DNA of 64,000 nucleotides from Stenocarpella maydis (taxonomy: Eukaryota; Ascomycota; Sordariomycetes; Diaporthales; Diaporthaceae): NCBI GenBank assembly GCA_002270565.1, contig NQMI01000001.1, positions 834,239 to 898,238 of the forward strand, given 5' to 3'. The notes below the pieces were generated by a model, which worked only from the letters and a program-made list of their open reading frames with translations, did no database searches and was not told the DNA's origin. Positions 11,704 through 23,600 of the stretch are shown piece after piece. A program made the translations under genes and the position numbers. Position 1 is the first letter of the stretch; the number at the start of each line of letters is the position of its first letter.

Positions 11704-13625
11704 ATGTTTGAGTCAATAGATTCTATACTTCTTCTCTTCATCATACTTGCTGCCTACTTGCTATTTCAGAGGTATGGGTCAAGACTGAGAGATGTGCCTG
11801 GCCCCTTCCTCGCTAGCTTGTCAGACTTATACCGCTTTTCCCTGGTATATCTTGATGACGCATCAGATAATAGCCTGAGATTACACAGGGAATATGGGCC
11901 TCTCTTGCGACTGGGGCCTGCATACGTCTCTGCATCGAGCCCAGAGGCGATTCATGCGATCTATCAAGCAGGAACCGGCTTTCAAAAGGTAGAAATATCG
12001 TCCCATATTTCACCAAAAAGAAGAAATCTTCAGCTGATATTTTTTTTAAAAAAAAAGGCAGCTACTTATGGTCTACTACAGCCTCGAATGGATGGAGATG
12101 ACCTTCACAACCTATTTTCCACGCAAGAAAAGGACGTTCATGCGAGAGTCAAGCGGAACGTTGGCGCGCTGTTCTCAAAGAATGGCATCCGTAACTATGA
12201 GGTTCATATCGATAAAACCATCAAGACGCTGCTGGAGATTTTTATGTCGATGACGAACTCGGGCCCAGCCCGTTTCGATGCGAGTGCGTGGATGCAATAC
12301 TGGGCTTTCGACACCATCGGCGAACTCAACTTTTCCCAGAGCCTCGGGTTCCTGGATGCAGGTCAGGATGTGGGCGAGTTCTGTGCGCACAATCATGAGA
12401 ATATGATGTACTTCGGCCTGGTAAGCACTTTGGAAATAGTACTTCACGCTGTGTGGATGCTGAAAGGCATCAAAGATGGGCCAGGTACCTGGGCTCGAGA
12501 GGATCTGGTCAAGACTCGTATCATTGACTAAATCACGGAAACCAAGTCCGCTCTTCAATGTAAGTGCCAAGAGTTGTGTGCCATGTCGAAGGAAAAACTT
12601 CAAGTTGTCTTAATTGCAATACCTAGTTTACGTTGGACATAATCGAGAAGCGCGAGAAGGGAGGAAAGAGACCAGAATCGCCAAGCGATCTACTTGACTC
12701 GTTCATGGCCCTGCATGATGAGCGCCCAGCTGGGTTTACTCGACGCGACATGGTTGCAGCGGCCTACATTAGCCTGTAAGTTCTGAAAACCCTGCCTCAT
12801 TTCGCCAACTGCGATGTAAACAAAGCTCACCAGTATACCACGTCTAGAGTCACCGCTCACGATGTCCTGGCCATCTCGCTTCGGGCAATACTTTATTACC
12901 TGGCCAAGAATCCTGAAATACGCTACAAGATGCGCAAAGAAATCCACGATGCAGATGCGGCCGGGAAGCTCTCTCCTCTTGCAAAGCAGGCTGAAGCCTC
13001 CCAGCTCACCTACGTGTAAGCAGCAGCAACAGCACGCCTGATGACTTCAGGAATTACAGCCACTGAAAAATGTGAGCTCTCCAGTGACTAATTCGTGACT
13101 TCATCAAAATATAGAAATGCTGTCATCATGGAAGCCCTCCGCATCCATCCTAGCACAGGCCTCATGTTTGAGCGATACGTCCCTGCGGGCGGAGTCCATC
13201 TGCATGGCAAGCACATCCCGGCGGGCACGACTATCGGCGTGAACGCATGGGTCTTCAACCGCGATCAATCCATCTATGGTGGCGATAGCGACATGTTTAG
13301 GCCGGAGAGGTGGATTGAAAATAGTCCCGAGAAGCTCAGGGAGATGACGAAGTGGATGTTCACTGTAAGTACTGTCCTTGGCCGTTATAGGGTACTTTCT
13401 CATCATTGCCATTAGTTTAGCCTTGGATCAAGAGCGTGCATCGGCAAGCACTTAGCCATGATGGAGATTACCAAGTTGATTCTGGAGCTTTATCGAAATT
13501 TTGATATTGAGCTGCTGGACCCAAATCATGATTGGCACGTAGACGGGAATTGGCTAACCACTCAAACCGATATGGACATGATCCTAACCAGGTCTCGGAG
13601 GCCTGTATCAGCGATGAGTGATTAA
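11704..13625 (+). CDS. Cytochrome P450 monooxygenase 1
   Basis: Seven exons: 11704-11988, 12058-12420, 12467-12559, 12627-12775, 12848-13015, 13115-13364 and 13416-13625, giving 505 residues. The N-terminus has a membrane anchor (ILLLFIILAAYLLF) and the DVPGPF proline hinge. The I-helix region is split across exons 4-5, the ExxR helix reads EALR, the PERF-type motif is FRPERW, and the heme loop is FSLGSRACIGK with the cysteine ligand intact. The layout resembles the pisatin-demethylase-type P450s common in fungal secondary metabolism; it would be an ER-bound oxygenase using a P450 reductase. An apparent in-frame TAA near 12529 disappears when the short intron 12421-12466 is used. It is convergent with the SRPBCC gene, 83 bp apart. 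Substrate unknown, presumably the prenylated aromatic product. Confidence 0.9.
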
Positions 13626-13708
13626 GTTTCGGGTTTGTGTTCCAGACAGACATCACGTTCAAGGTGTTTTTTGAGTTTAGACCCATCATGTCAGTATTAA
13701 TACTACCT

Positions 13709-14425
13709 CTAAATACCACGTCGATGTCTTCGTGAACAGAAACAAATCAACGATTTCCAACTTAGACCGCCCCAAAGCCCTAGGTCATTCGCCATCTCCC
13801 TCTCTCGATTCTCGTTTTCTGCCTCGACTAGATCCCGGAGCCGCTCCAGCCCCTTCTGCATGGCCTCGGGCCTGAGCACCGGATGCCGGCCCTCGCGCTC
13901 ATCGTCCTCCTTGCGGATTTGCTGGAAAACCCGACAGAACAACGTCCTGGTCCTGCTTCCACCGCCTTCAAGGTCTGCCAGCAGCGGTGCCGTGATGAAT
14001 GTTGCCGTCTTACCTATCCACGGATCGCCCACGTCATCCACGCCCGCCACCGTCCACAGCAGGCCTGGCACCCGAGCCACGACCGTGTATATCTTGTCGG
14101 AGCGGGCGGCTGGGTCGTCTGCACTGCTGAAACCCTGAATCTCGGCGTGTACTCCCTCGCACAGCACGTCGCCGAGCTGGGCGGGGCTTGCGACGTCGCC
14201 TTTCAGGACCCTCACGCTCCTGGCTACGGGGAGCCACTTGGGGAGGTTGGACCAGGTCGTAACGTAGTTGTAGACGATTGCCGGAGGTGCGTCGATAATG
14301 ATGCGGTTCTCGACATAGCGGACGTTGCTCGTCTCGGGGAGCGGTGAGTGATACAGATGTTTCGACACCTGGTCTTCATCCTTGATCCTCGAAGAGGGCA
14401 TTGGGAGATCTAAGCGATGAGGCAT
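13709..14425 (-). CDS. SRPBCC/START-fold (polyketide cyclase-like) protein
   Basis: A single-exon ORF of 238 residues. The core has the pattern of ligand-binding SRPBCC proteins: an early strand ENRIIIDAPPAIVYNYV, then WSNLPKWLPVARSVRVL, several beta-like stretches and a C-terminal helix (residues about 175-205, GLERLRDLVEAENENRE). Such folds include polyketide cyclases/dehydratases and lipid-binding proteins, so a role in cyclising, dehydrating or sheltering an intermediate is possible but inferred only from the fold and the neighbours. There is no signal peptide; it is probably cytosolic. The short Arg-rich tail (FCSRRHRRGI) is unusual. It lies between the P450 and prenyltransferase 1. Confidence 0.7.
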   Translation of the reverse strand: MPHRLDLPMPSSRIKDEDQVSKHLYHSPLPETSNVRYVENRIIIDAPPAIVYNYVTTWSNLPKWLPVARSVRVLKGDVASPAQLGDVLCEGVHAEIQGFSSADDPAARSDKIYTVVARVPGLLWTVAGVDDVGDPWIGKTATFITAPLLADLEGGGSRTRTLFCRVFQQIRKEDDEREGRHPVLRPEAMQKGLERLRDLVEAENENREREMANDLGLWGGLSWKSLICFCSRRHRRGI

Positions 14426-15972
14426 TACACCACTAGATACGAGGCTTTCTAAAACTTAGTAAGGAACTTTAGAGCAGCTTTGGACAGCTTAAGGGATCAC
14501 AGTAGATGTATATCCGCTGCAAAGGAACTAACAAGACTCGTCAATATACGTATTAGGAGATAAAAATAAAACGATGTTACTTATCTAATTAAGGATAGGG
14601 TTTTTCAGGTACCATAAAGTCTTATTTAAATAATATAATAAAAATTTTAGCCTTTAATAGATTATACTAATCTAATAATTAAAATATAATTAATTAATTT
14701 ATATTATGAATAATATAGTTTACCAGGAAGTAGATTATATCAGGAAGTAGACTACTTTTTTTTATTAATATTTTTAATGAAAGGTTAATTTTATAATTAA
14801 GAGACTATATTAGGTAATAACCTTATGCCTTTCTATGACGGGGAGTCTTTTACGTTATTTGGCGACTGACTGGCTCCTGACATTAGGCTTCGGCTCTGTA
14901 TTCCCTGTAAAAGTATATTTGCAAACGGCAGGGATATGACTGCAGAGAATGGACAGGGTCACTTGAATGACTTTCGATCAATATCACTAAACCAGAAACA
15001 GGTCTCCGGTCTCCGCTTCTTCGCCCCGAAGTTTGGACGCGGATATTCGCCGTCAAGGATGAGAGCGACCCTGGGTGCACCATACTGCCACGGGCCCCGC
15101 AGATTAACCACATCTCACCACTGCCAACATGTTCTGGAGAACTTCTGCGGACTAATACGCAACAGCACACACCGGTGAAGCTAGGATGCCCATATGCTGC
15201 AAGTAAAGGCCCATAAATCGGCAGATGACCAGAAATTTCAGGAGGTGGACATATATAGCTATAATTAGTAATAGGTAAAATTTATATTTACAAGCTTGAA
15301 ATAAAATAGTAAATTCAAAAATAAAACACATTTACATTATTTTATATTTTGATTTATATTTCTTTTAATTAGTGAAAATATAAATTATTATATTTTAATA
15401 ATATAATTTTAAATACTTATTACTATATTTACAAGATCTTTTACATTAAATAATATAAATAGTATAAAATGAAAATCATACATATTTATAAAGAATAAGC
15501 CTATTAGAAGGTTTTATAAAAGATTAATACCTATATAGGATATTTATTTAAACTTTATTTACTTAAGAAATATATACTTAAAGCATTTAATAATTTTATG
15601 TATTTTATGAAAACCTATTCATATGTATTTTATGTAAATATTAGAAAATGATTAAGGTTTCATGTCATTTTTTTAAAAGTTAAAATAGTTGTTTATAATA
15701 AAATTTAAAACAAGCTTTATTTACAAACTAAAACACAAAACGTTTAAGTTATCAAATGAGATCTGCATTACAGAGTAAATAGAAAGCTTGTAGATACTAG
15801 GTAGATAAAATATACAATGTGGCCGAAGCCTTCGAACTTTAGATTGATACGTTATGTCCCATACCCCCGTCGACACATAACGAAGGTTGACGTGTCCCAC
15901 TGTTCATGTTGTTCAAAGAAACCAGGAGGCCGCAGATAACGGCTTCGAGGATCCAAACCAAAACAAACAAAC
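14426..15972. other. Intergenic with two A+T-rich RIP-like blocks
   Basis: Strongly A+T-rich DNA lies at about 14540-14830 and 15240-15800, with a more balanced island (about 14870-15200) between them that has only short ORFs. The first block includes a sequence near 14711-14780 resembling the arm of the inverted repeat at 28.1/31.0 kb. The last 150 nt form the leader of prenyltransferase 1. Confidence 0.6.
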
Positions 15973-17438
15973 ATGGCAGCTCTCAATATCTTCCAAGAAT
16001 CTTTACTTGAGACTGATGGTAGCGAAAATGGACTCAAATCCCCACCTTCCATGGGGGGAGACGCACTGATGTTCTCGCGAGACTCTCTCGCAGCTTGGGC
16101 AAAGGTTGATCGAGAAAACTCCGGGAAACACCTGGGTGAAAATTGTGCCCACAGCTTCTGGTGGCATTCTACTGGAATGGCGTTTGCAATCCTCCTCAAA
16201 AAGGCCGGCTACTCTTTTGACGAGCAGCTTCGATACCTGAGTCTATTCTCTTCCGTGATCGTTCCAGAATTGGGCCGAGGGCCAAAACCGGACGGCTCGG
16301 TTGGACCGTGGAAGAGCTTCATGACAGACCACTACTGCCCGTTGGAGTTCAGCTGGGAGTGGAATAGAGAATCGGAGCCGCCGGTCGTCAGGTTTGCCTT
16401 CGAGCCAGTTGGACCCGCAGCCGGGACTTGCATGGACTATTACAACCAGCATGCGGCCCTACGCGTCGTAGCAGAGCAGTATCAACAGATTGAGGGCTGC
16501 GATTTGCTCTGGTTCAAACATCTCTGGACGGCCTTGGTTCATTTTGATGATCATCAATTCTCCCAGCTCGAGGCCGCGGGGGGGTATTTGTGCCAAGACA
16601 CATTTCAACCTATGTCAACCTCGACTCATCAATCTCGGTCATTCTTGGCACTCGAGTTCAACAAGGCCGGACCAATGCTGAAAGCTTACTTCATGCCCGA
16701 GTTCAAGGTTGCAGCAACGAGGCTACCGAGCATAACGGTCATCAGCGACGCAGTTTCTACTCTGCCCAACCTGCCCCAGAATTTTCGTACTGCGTACCAG
16801 AGACTGCTGAAGTTCCTGACCTCGGATCCTCAGGGGAGGACACTGGCCCCAGAGATTGTGGCAGTCGACTGTGTTGATCCTGCGAAGTCTCGTGTCAAGA
16901 TCTACATGCGGAGCCAGTCAACGTCACTTGACTCTGTCATAGACACGATCTGCATGGGGGATTCCGGCGCAAGGATGAGGCTGGAGATTGGGTTGGGCGA
17001 GTTCACCAAATTATGGTATCTGGTGTTTGGACTATCCAGCGAGGAAAGCCTCCCGAAAGTTACGCATCGTACTGGAGGCATCTTGTACTACTTCGGACTG
17101 GAGCCGGGGAAAGATAGACCAACAGTCAAGGTCTACCTCCCAATCCATCATTACGGCAAAGGAGACTACGAAGCGGCGGCCGGGCTCCAGGCGTACCTTC
17201 GCACAACAAAACGGACAGACTACAGTAACAACTATGTCGACGCTATCGACGAAATCATGTGAGTAGCAGTGCTTCAAGTCATCAAAGATAACTTTGGAAT
17301 CTATACTAATAATGAGACAGACGCTGCTCAAGCTTAAAGTATATCAGGAGCAGGGGTTTGCAGACCTTCTGCGCATGTGCTCTTGATGGCACGGAGCTGA
17401 AGATTACCTCTTACCTCTCCCCTAGAGTATATATATAA
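15973..17438 (+). CDS. DMATS-type aromatic prenyltransferase 1
   Basis: Two exons, 15973-17258 and 17321-17438, give 467 residues, the usual DMATS length. The start follows an A-rich fungal leader (acaaacaaacATGGCA). Family landmarks in order are the N-terminal WWHSTG region, VRFAFEPVGPAAGT, LKAYFMPEFK, VKVYLPIHHYGKGD and, in exon 2, GTELKITSYLSP. These are the beta-strand segments of the soluble ABBA barrel that bind the prenyl diphosphate. The enzyme would attach a dimethylallyl (or longer) group to an aromatic acceptor without needing an NDxxD motif. Without exon 2 the final strand is missing, which supports the splice model. It sits 206 bp from the 3' end of the convergent NR-PKS gene, so the PKS aromatic product is the natural candidate acceptor (inference). 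Confidence 0.9.
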
Positions 17439-17644
17439 TCAACCTTAGTGTCTGCGGATGAGGTAATGCACCTGGCTGATGATTTGAGATCAGAGAAATT
17501 CATGTCCGCGCCAAGTACATAGCCACGTCTAGACTATACTGCCAAGGGCCATACCAGTGACTTACTTAAAGTTAGTTACAAGAGATATCTGTCTGGCTAC
17601 CTAGTCCATACCATACTTAGAAAAAGCCACATACACGCGCATAC

Positions 17645-20600
17645 TCATGATGTTGCAAATACGAGGCCCCCAAGCCACTCGTACGCCCTTAATACAGCCT
17701 TCCAACCCGGCGACTCGGGATCCTTGCTCACGTCGCAGACATGCGGTGCGCCGGGAACTATCTCGAGCTTTGCCTCGATTCCCTTGTCGCGTAGCGCCTC
17801 AAAGGTACGCTGAGATTGCTGCCATGGGATCAACTCGTCGGCGGTGCCGTGAACAAGGAAGGTGGGTGTCATGTACCGGCCGGCGCGGATTTGGGCCAGA
17901 GGACTGCACTGTCTGACCTCGGCCACGGAGGGCTGTGGCAGCGCTTGCCAATCCCTAGCCTGCTGGCTGCCAGTGCATGCGGCTGAGGATGACCTTGACG
18001 CGGAACTGGCACTGGGTAGGCCACCCATGATCACCGGAAGGGTCTGCGCCTTCCAGTTCATATGAAGGACTATGCGGCTGCGAGGATCGGTACGGATGCG
18101 TGGATCTGACAAAGGCTCCCAGGCGCCAATGGCTCCGTAGTTGGCGAGCTATATTGTATTGAGTGATAGAGTGTCAGTCATATAGAGGACATCTCAGACC
18201 TCTCCTAGGACGTAAAATTGAAGTGACTGAAAAACAAAAGGCTTACAGGTTCATTCTGCACAGCCTCCAAGACGTCATACTGGTCCCCCCGATCCTCAGC
18301 GCCAAGTGGCTGGATAGGTTTCTTCCACCCTAGTAGATCATAGTGTCAGCATGAGGGCAGCACATTTGTAGATAAGGAATCTGTAGTAATGTAACGACTT
18401 ACATTCGTCTTCGTAGTCAGTTGGACAATAGAAGGCCAGCACTGCACTTGGGGGTCGTAGTCCCCTTTGTGGTGCTGTCCACCCCATCGACATGGCGAGT
18501 TGGCCTCCCGAGGACCAACCTACCACTATGACGCGATCAGCATCGGGCCTGATCCGCGGGTTCTTGAGTTCCAGATACGGCAGCTCTTTCTGCGCCCACT
18601 CCAGAGCGTCGCATACATCCATCATCGGGCCCTCGATCAGTGTGGTCTCGGGACAGAGCCTGTGGTCTAGGCTGACGGGAAGGAATCCCATTTTCAACAT
18701 AATGTTCGTCTGAGGTGGACGGATGTCCTTGCGGGAGAATAGGATATGGCTGCCACCGTGTATCATGAGAGCTGTTGATATTGACATGTCGTGTTAGCGG
18801 GCTTCAGTAAAGGGGAAAGCGAAGTCGGTGCCTGTGCTTATCTTACCAATGGGCATCTTCACGGCTGGATGAGCACTATTTGGACAATAAATATCCGCGT
18901 GGATCTCCAAGGGGCCCACAGTCTTGTACACAACTTCCTGAACCGTCACATCGTTCATTGATGAGATGTCACATATAGCACTTGGGGCCTTGACCTGATC
19001 GCGGGTCGGTAGTAGCGAAGGCGGTGGTGTTGCTTCCGAGTCTTCACTACCCGCTGCAAGTGATGGCGTCGTGGACACACTGCCACCCTTGCCAGGAAAT
19101 CCACAAATGACCCGAACAGTCTGGGACTCACCTGATTCTCCATCAGACCATAGTGCATGCTCGAACCCTGCATCTCGCATAGAGCGCGCCCATCGCTGCT
19201 CATCGGCCAGGGCGTGCGTGCGGCCGTCCGTGAAGAGCCACCAGCCCTCGAGCAGGCCGACGATCAGGTCGAACACGTACATGACACGCGTCATCTCAAT
19301 GAGGGCCACGGCGCCGTCGTCTCGGAGCATCCTGCGCAGGTTGGCCAGACTGTGCGTTATGTTCTGGGTCGCGTGGATGCAGTTTGTAGAGATGATGATA
19401 TGGAATGCTCCGGCAAGCTCGGCGGGCGGCTCCGCTTCGACGTCCAGCACGCCAAACGTCATAGAGTTACCGATTCCGGCGCCGCTGGCATGGAAGGACC
19501 GTTTGGCCTTCTGAACAAGCGTGGCTGAGAGGTCTGTGAAGTGGTATTCGAACGGGATCCCGCTCCTCTCGAGGAAGTTGACCACGTAACGCGTCGTGCC
19601 GCCCGTTCCAGCGCCGACCTCGAGGATGCGGAATGGCCGGCCGTGGACACTGAAACCGGAAAAGGCCTGACGCAGAAATTCGGCGAGGACATGTGTTGCA
19701 GTCAGTAGCATCGGCCAGTTCTCGTAGAGGTCGTCTAGCCATTTCTTGTTTGTCTTGTCGCCAAAGAGAATCTTCAGGGCGTCATCTTCGCCCACCAGAC
19801 AGCTTCCCAGGCGTGATCCAACGGCTTGCAGTAGATGACGGATGGCGGCATTTCTCGGGTGCTTCCCTATGACATCGTTGAATATCTTGTCGCTGGGTAG
19901 GGCTTCTATCGGTGTTTTTGATCTAACATAACGGCCACTGGTAGATGACAACTTGACGATCACTTGTTGGTCTTCTAGGAGGCGATGTAATTGATCAATC
20001 AGTTGCCGGTGACGAGGAAGAATGTGACTGCTGAGTTGTGGCACAGCATCACCAGGTTTCAGTGCTCCCAGGTCACACCCAAGCCTCTTGAAAGCCTCGA
20101 TGGTGTATGATTGTGCAAGGCGGATATCGTCTGGATACATGGTGCTCCAGTAATTTAGTTCGTGGGTACTGCGACCAATTTGGTCGTAAGTGAGTCTCAC
20201 ACTGTTGAACGCTCCAATGGCATCGGCCACGATGCAGTCATCCATCTCCGGATGGGACCATCTGATGTCGTTGTTGACATGTTGCAACGACTTTGCACTA
20301 AATCTCTTCGCGGCACCAGGCTCATCGCTTGCGGTCTCAGCGTCCACCTTTACCAGTGCAACACTGGCAGTTCCTTTCTGTTGCGTGGACGGAGGAGTAG
20401 GGCCGATCTCACTCTGCAGTCCCAGCTGACTTTCGACATGAGAAATGATGGCGTCGAGATCGGGAAGGAGAAGAAAGGAAGCCAGGTCAATAGAAAATTT
20501 CAGCGCAGAGCGGATGTCGCCAATAATCTCCGTAGCTCCCAATGAGTCAATACCAAGGTCTGCTAGAGATATCTCGCCTGATAACTCCGAGTCCTCGTCG

Positions 20601-23600
20601 ACATCCGCCACGTCGGCTATAATACGCAATATTTGTGCGCGTACTATGCTGCTGGGGGATGGTTCGCTCAGCGAAACATTCTGTACCTGCTGTGGCTGCC
20701 CCTTGCCAGTGAGCTTCATGTCGTTTTCTTGCAGAACGTGATCGGCCTTGTTCAATCGCCACGCTTCGGGTATCAGGGCCGCCGAGCTGTCGACAATCGC
20801 ACCACCCAACATCCGTCCGAGTGATGCATGTGACATCTTGCAGAAACTCATCCCAAGCGCGGTGATAACAAGATTCTTGCCCCGAGCATCGAATACGTAA
20901 GAGTCTGCTGAGATGTGGTCTTCACCGGTTGTCGTCATGTTGGCGAAGACGAGCCACTCGTTGGCTTCGGGATCAAAGCCCGGCCCTATTTCTATCCTCT
21001 CAATCTGGAAGCATACGAAGAGACAGTCTTCATCACCAGAGGCTGTAGCATCGTTAAAGTAGTTAACCAGGAAGCCCCCGAATTGCATAAAGCTGTCCAT
21101 CATGGGCGTGTCTACCAGGAATCGTCGCTGCAAGTGCTCCTTGTTGGTGGAGTGCGAAGGCGAAATCCTCACTTGACCCGCGGCCTCGCATCCCAGGCAA
21201 GAGATAGACTTAATCCCCTTGAACGAATCGGAGTATTTGACAAACTGGTTGAAGGCCCGGTAGATATGTTTCCCGGACATTCTCTCGGCATCCGGATGGT
21301 GCATGACCTGGTCCCAACGACGATAGCCCGTCAGAGTCTCGAACCGCTTCAGCCTTCGCAGGACATCAACATCGCCGCGCTTCTGTAAGTGAACAGAGCC
21401 AGAAGTGGTTGCAAATCCACTGACAGAGATTGAAAATGACCATGAGGGCCCCGAGCCATTGACGTATTTCATCATCATAAGTATCTCGGCATCCTGGTCA
21501 AGGCCGATGGGAGCCTTCATACTCAGGTTTGTGACGACCGGAATCCAATCTTGAGCCTCGAGGTCCCTCTGAAGAATAAGCGCAGCCCTGACAGCGACCT
21601 CTAGATATAGCGACGCTGGCATCACGGCTTGGTCGGACATGGCGTGACCTTCAAGCATTTCACGGAAGCGCTCGCTCCTGGGGGATATGGAGAATATGGC
21701 CTCCGCAGAGTTCTCTTTTCTGACCAAAGACAAGAATTCATAGACTTTTGGCACCTCAGCTTGCGGCTCCGAACAGGAGTGCTTGTCGTGATTTGCAGTC
21801 CCCACGTAAGCGAGCCAATGCCGTGCCTTCTGAAACTGATAGCATGGTGGACTGAGATAGCGGTACCGCGGCCGCTGGCTTGGATGAAAAGGCCAATATT
21901 GAACCTGGTGACCCTCCCCCCAGAGCTTGAGGGTCATATCCACAAGAGAGTCCGTCGCGTTGGGCGAGTTCAATGGTGATGCTATGAAACAATGCTTCTC
22001 CTTTTGCTGGACACAGGCTCGCACTAGGTGGGTGATTGACCCTCCCTGTCCCACTTCGAGCCAGACGCACCGCGGGTAGCATATCTCCAGCCTCTGGACG
22101 GCTTGCTGGAAGTAAACGGGTTGCCGCGTATGTTGAACGATAAGATTGTGATCAGGCTTGTCGCCCAGTGCCAGTGGCACCTTCACGCATAGCTCAAGGC
22201 GGATGGCTGGGTTGTTCCATACCAGGCTCTTCGCCAGACCATCCAAGCTCGATAACAGTGGCTCTGTAAACTTTGAGTGGAATCCATGGGTGACACCGAG
22301 CCTCTTGGTACGAATCGAGTCTCGTAACTCTGCATCGCCAGCGATGAAGTCTTGAATGCGCTCAACAGTCTTGGAAGAGCCCACGACAACATTATTGTTG
22401 GGACCGTTGTGACACGCAACTTCAGCGTAATCAATTTGACCTTTGCTCCTCAGGCTATGCAGCACTCTCTCCATCAATGGCAGGTCAGCTTGCACAGAAA
22501 CCATGGACCCAGTCTCAGGGCCCCAGTGCGTCTTCATCAAAGACGCCCTACCTGCAATTAGCTTCAGCGCGTCAGGCAAGTCAAGAACACCTGAGATACA
22601 CAGAGCCGTGAGCTGGCCGAAACTGTGACCAATGACTGCTTCTACCTTCAATCCACAATCCATCCAAGCCTTGGCGGAAGAGTATTGGACGGAGAAGAGG
22701 GCGAGATGCAGGGTGATAACGTCTGGGATTGGTGTCCGGAGAAAGACGGCAGGAAATATTCCTTCGAGGCCTAGCTGTCCTGTAATGGCCGTATTACAGC
22801 TTTCGAGGTGGCGACGGAATATGTCTGATGATTCATACACCGCCTCTGATAACGCAACGAACTGGCTTTCCTGACCTCCAAATACCAATACCACTGGTTT
22901 CAGAGACGGGGACACTGTGCTTATACCTGTGCTCACCTCCGATGAGGCGAGTTCCGAAATTTTCGATTGCAGATCTCTCACGTCGGATATCGATGCAATG
23001 AACGTGTGTTCCAGTTGGTGATTTGTACGATGGTTTAGATTGAAAAGGATATCCGGTATCCCAGCCCCGGGGTCAATTTTTCGCACCCAGTCGAGCAGCT
23101 TCCGGCCATACTGACAGAGACTAGACCGCGTTGCTGCAGAAAGTCGAAGGGGTAGTTTTCGGGGTAGTGAGCCTTTGACAGTCGAAGCTACCTGGCTTGA
23201 TATAGGCGCTTCGCATACCATGACAGCCGCGTTACTACCAGCGGCACCGTAGCTGTTGATGCAAGCCACGCGTGGCTTTTTTGATCTCCGAGTCCAGGCC
23301 TTGACATGTTGTGGGATCTCCATGCGGTCAGGACCCAGCTCGGGTATGTCGGGGTTCAGGAACTTGTGACTGGCCTGCGGAGGGATCTGTCCATGCTGCA
23401 GCATGAGGAGAACCTTGATGAGTCCGGTGACCCCAGCTGCGGACTCGGAGTGACCAATATTTCCCTTTATCGAAGAGAAGTGTAGGATGGACTCCCTTCC
23501 TGATCCACCAAATGCCTCGCGCAGACTGCGGACCTCAATAGGGTCACCCACGCTGGTACCGGTTCCATGTGCCTCGACATATGTTACGCCGTCTGGCGAG

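Noticed and set aside
12526..12534. Premature stop in P450 1
   Set aside because: The TAA lies in a frame used only if intron 12421-12466 is ignored. With that intron the next exon reads in another frame and joins smoothly to later P450 exons.
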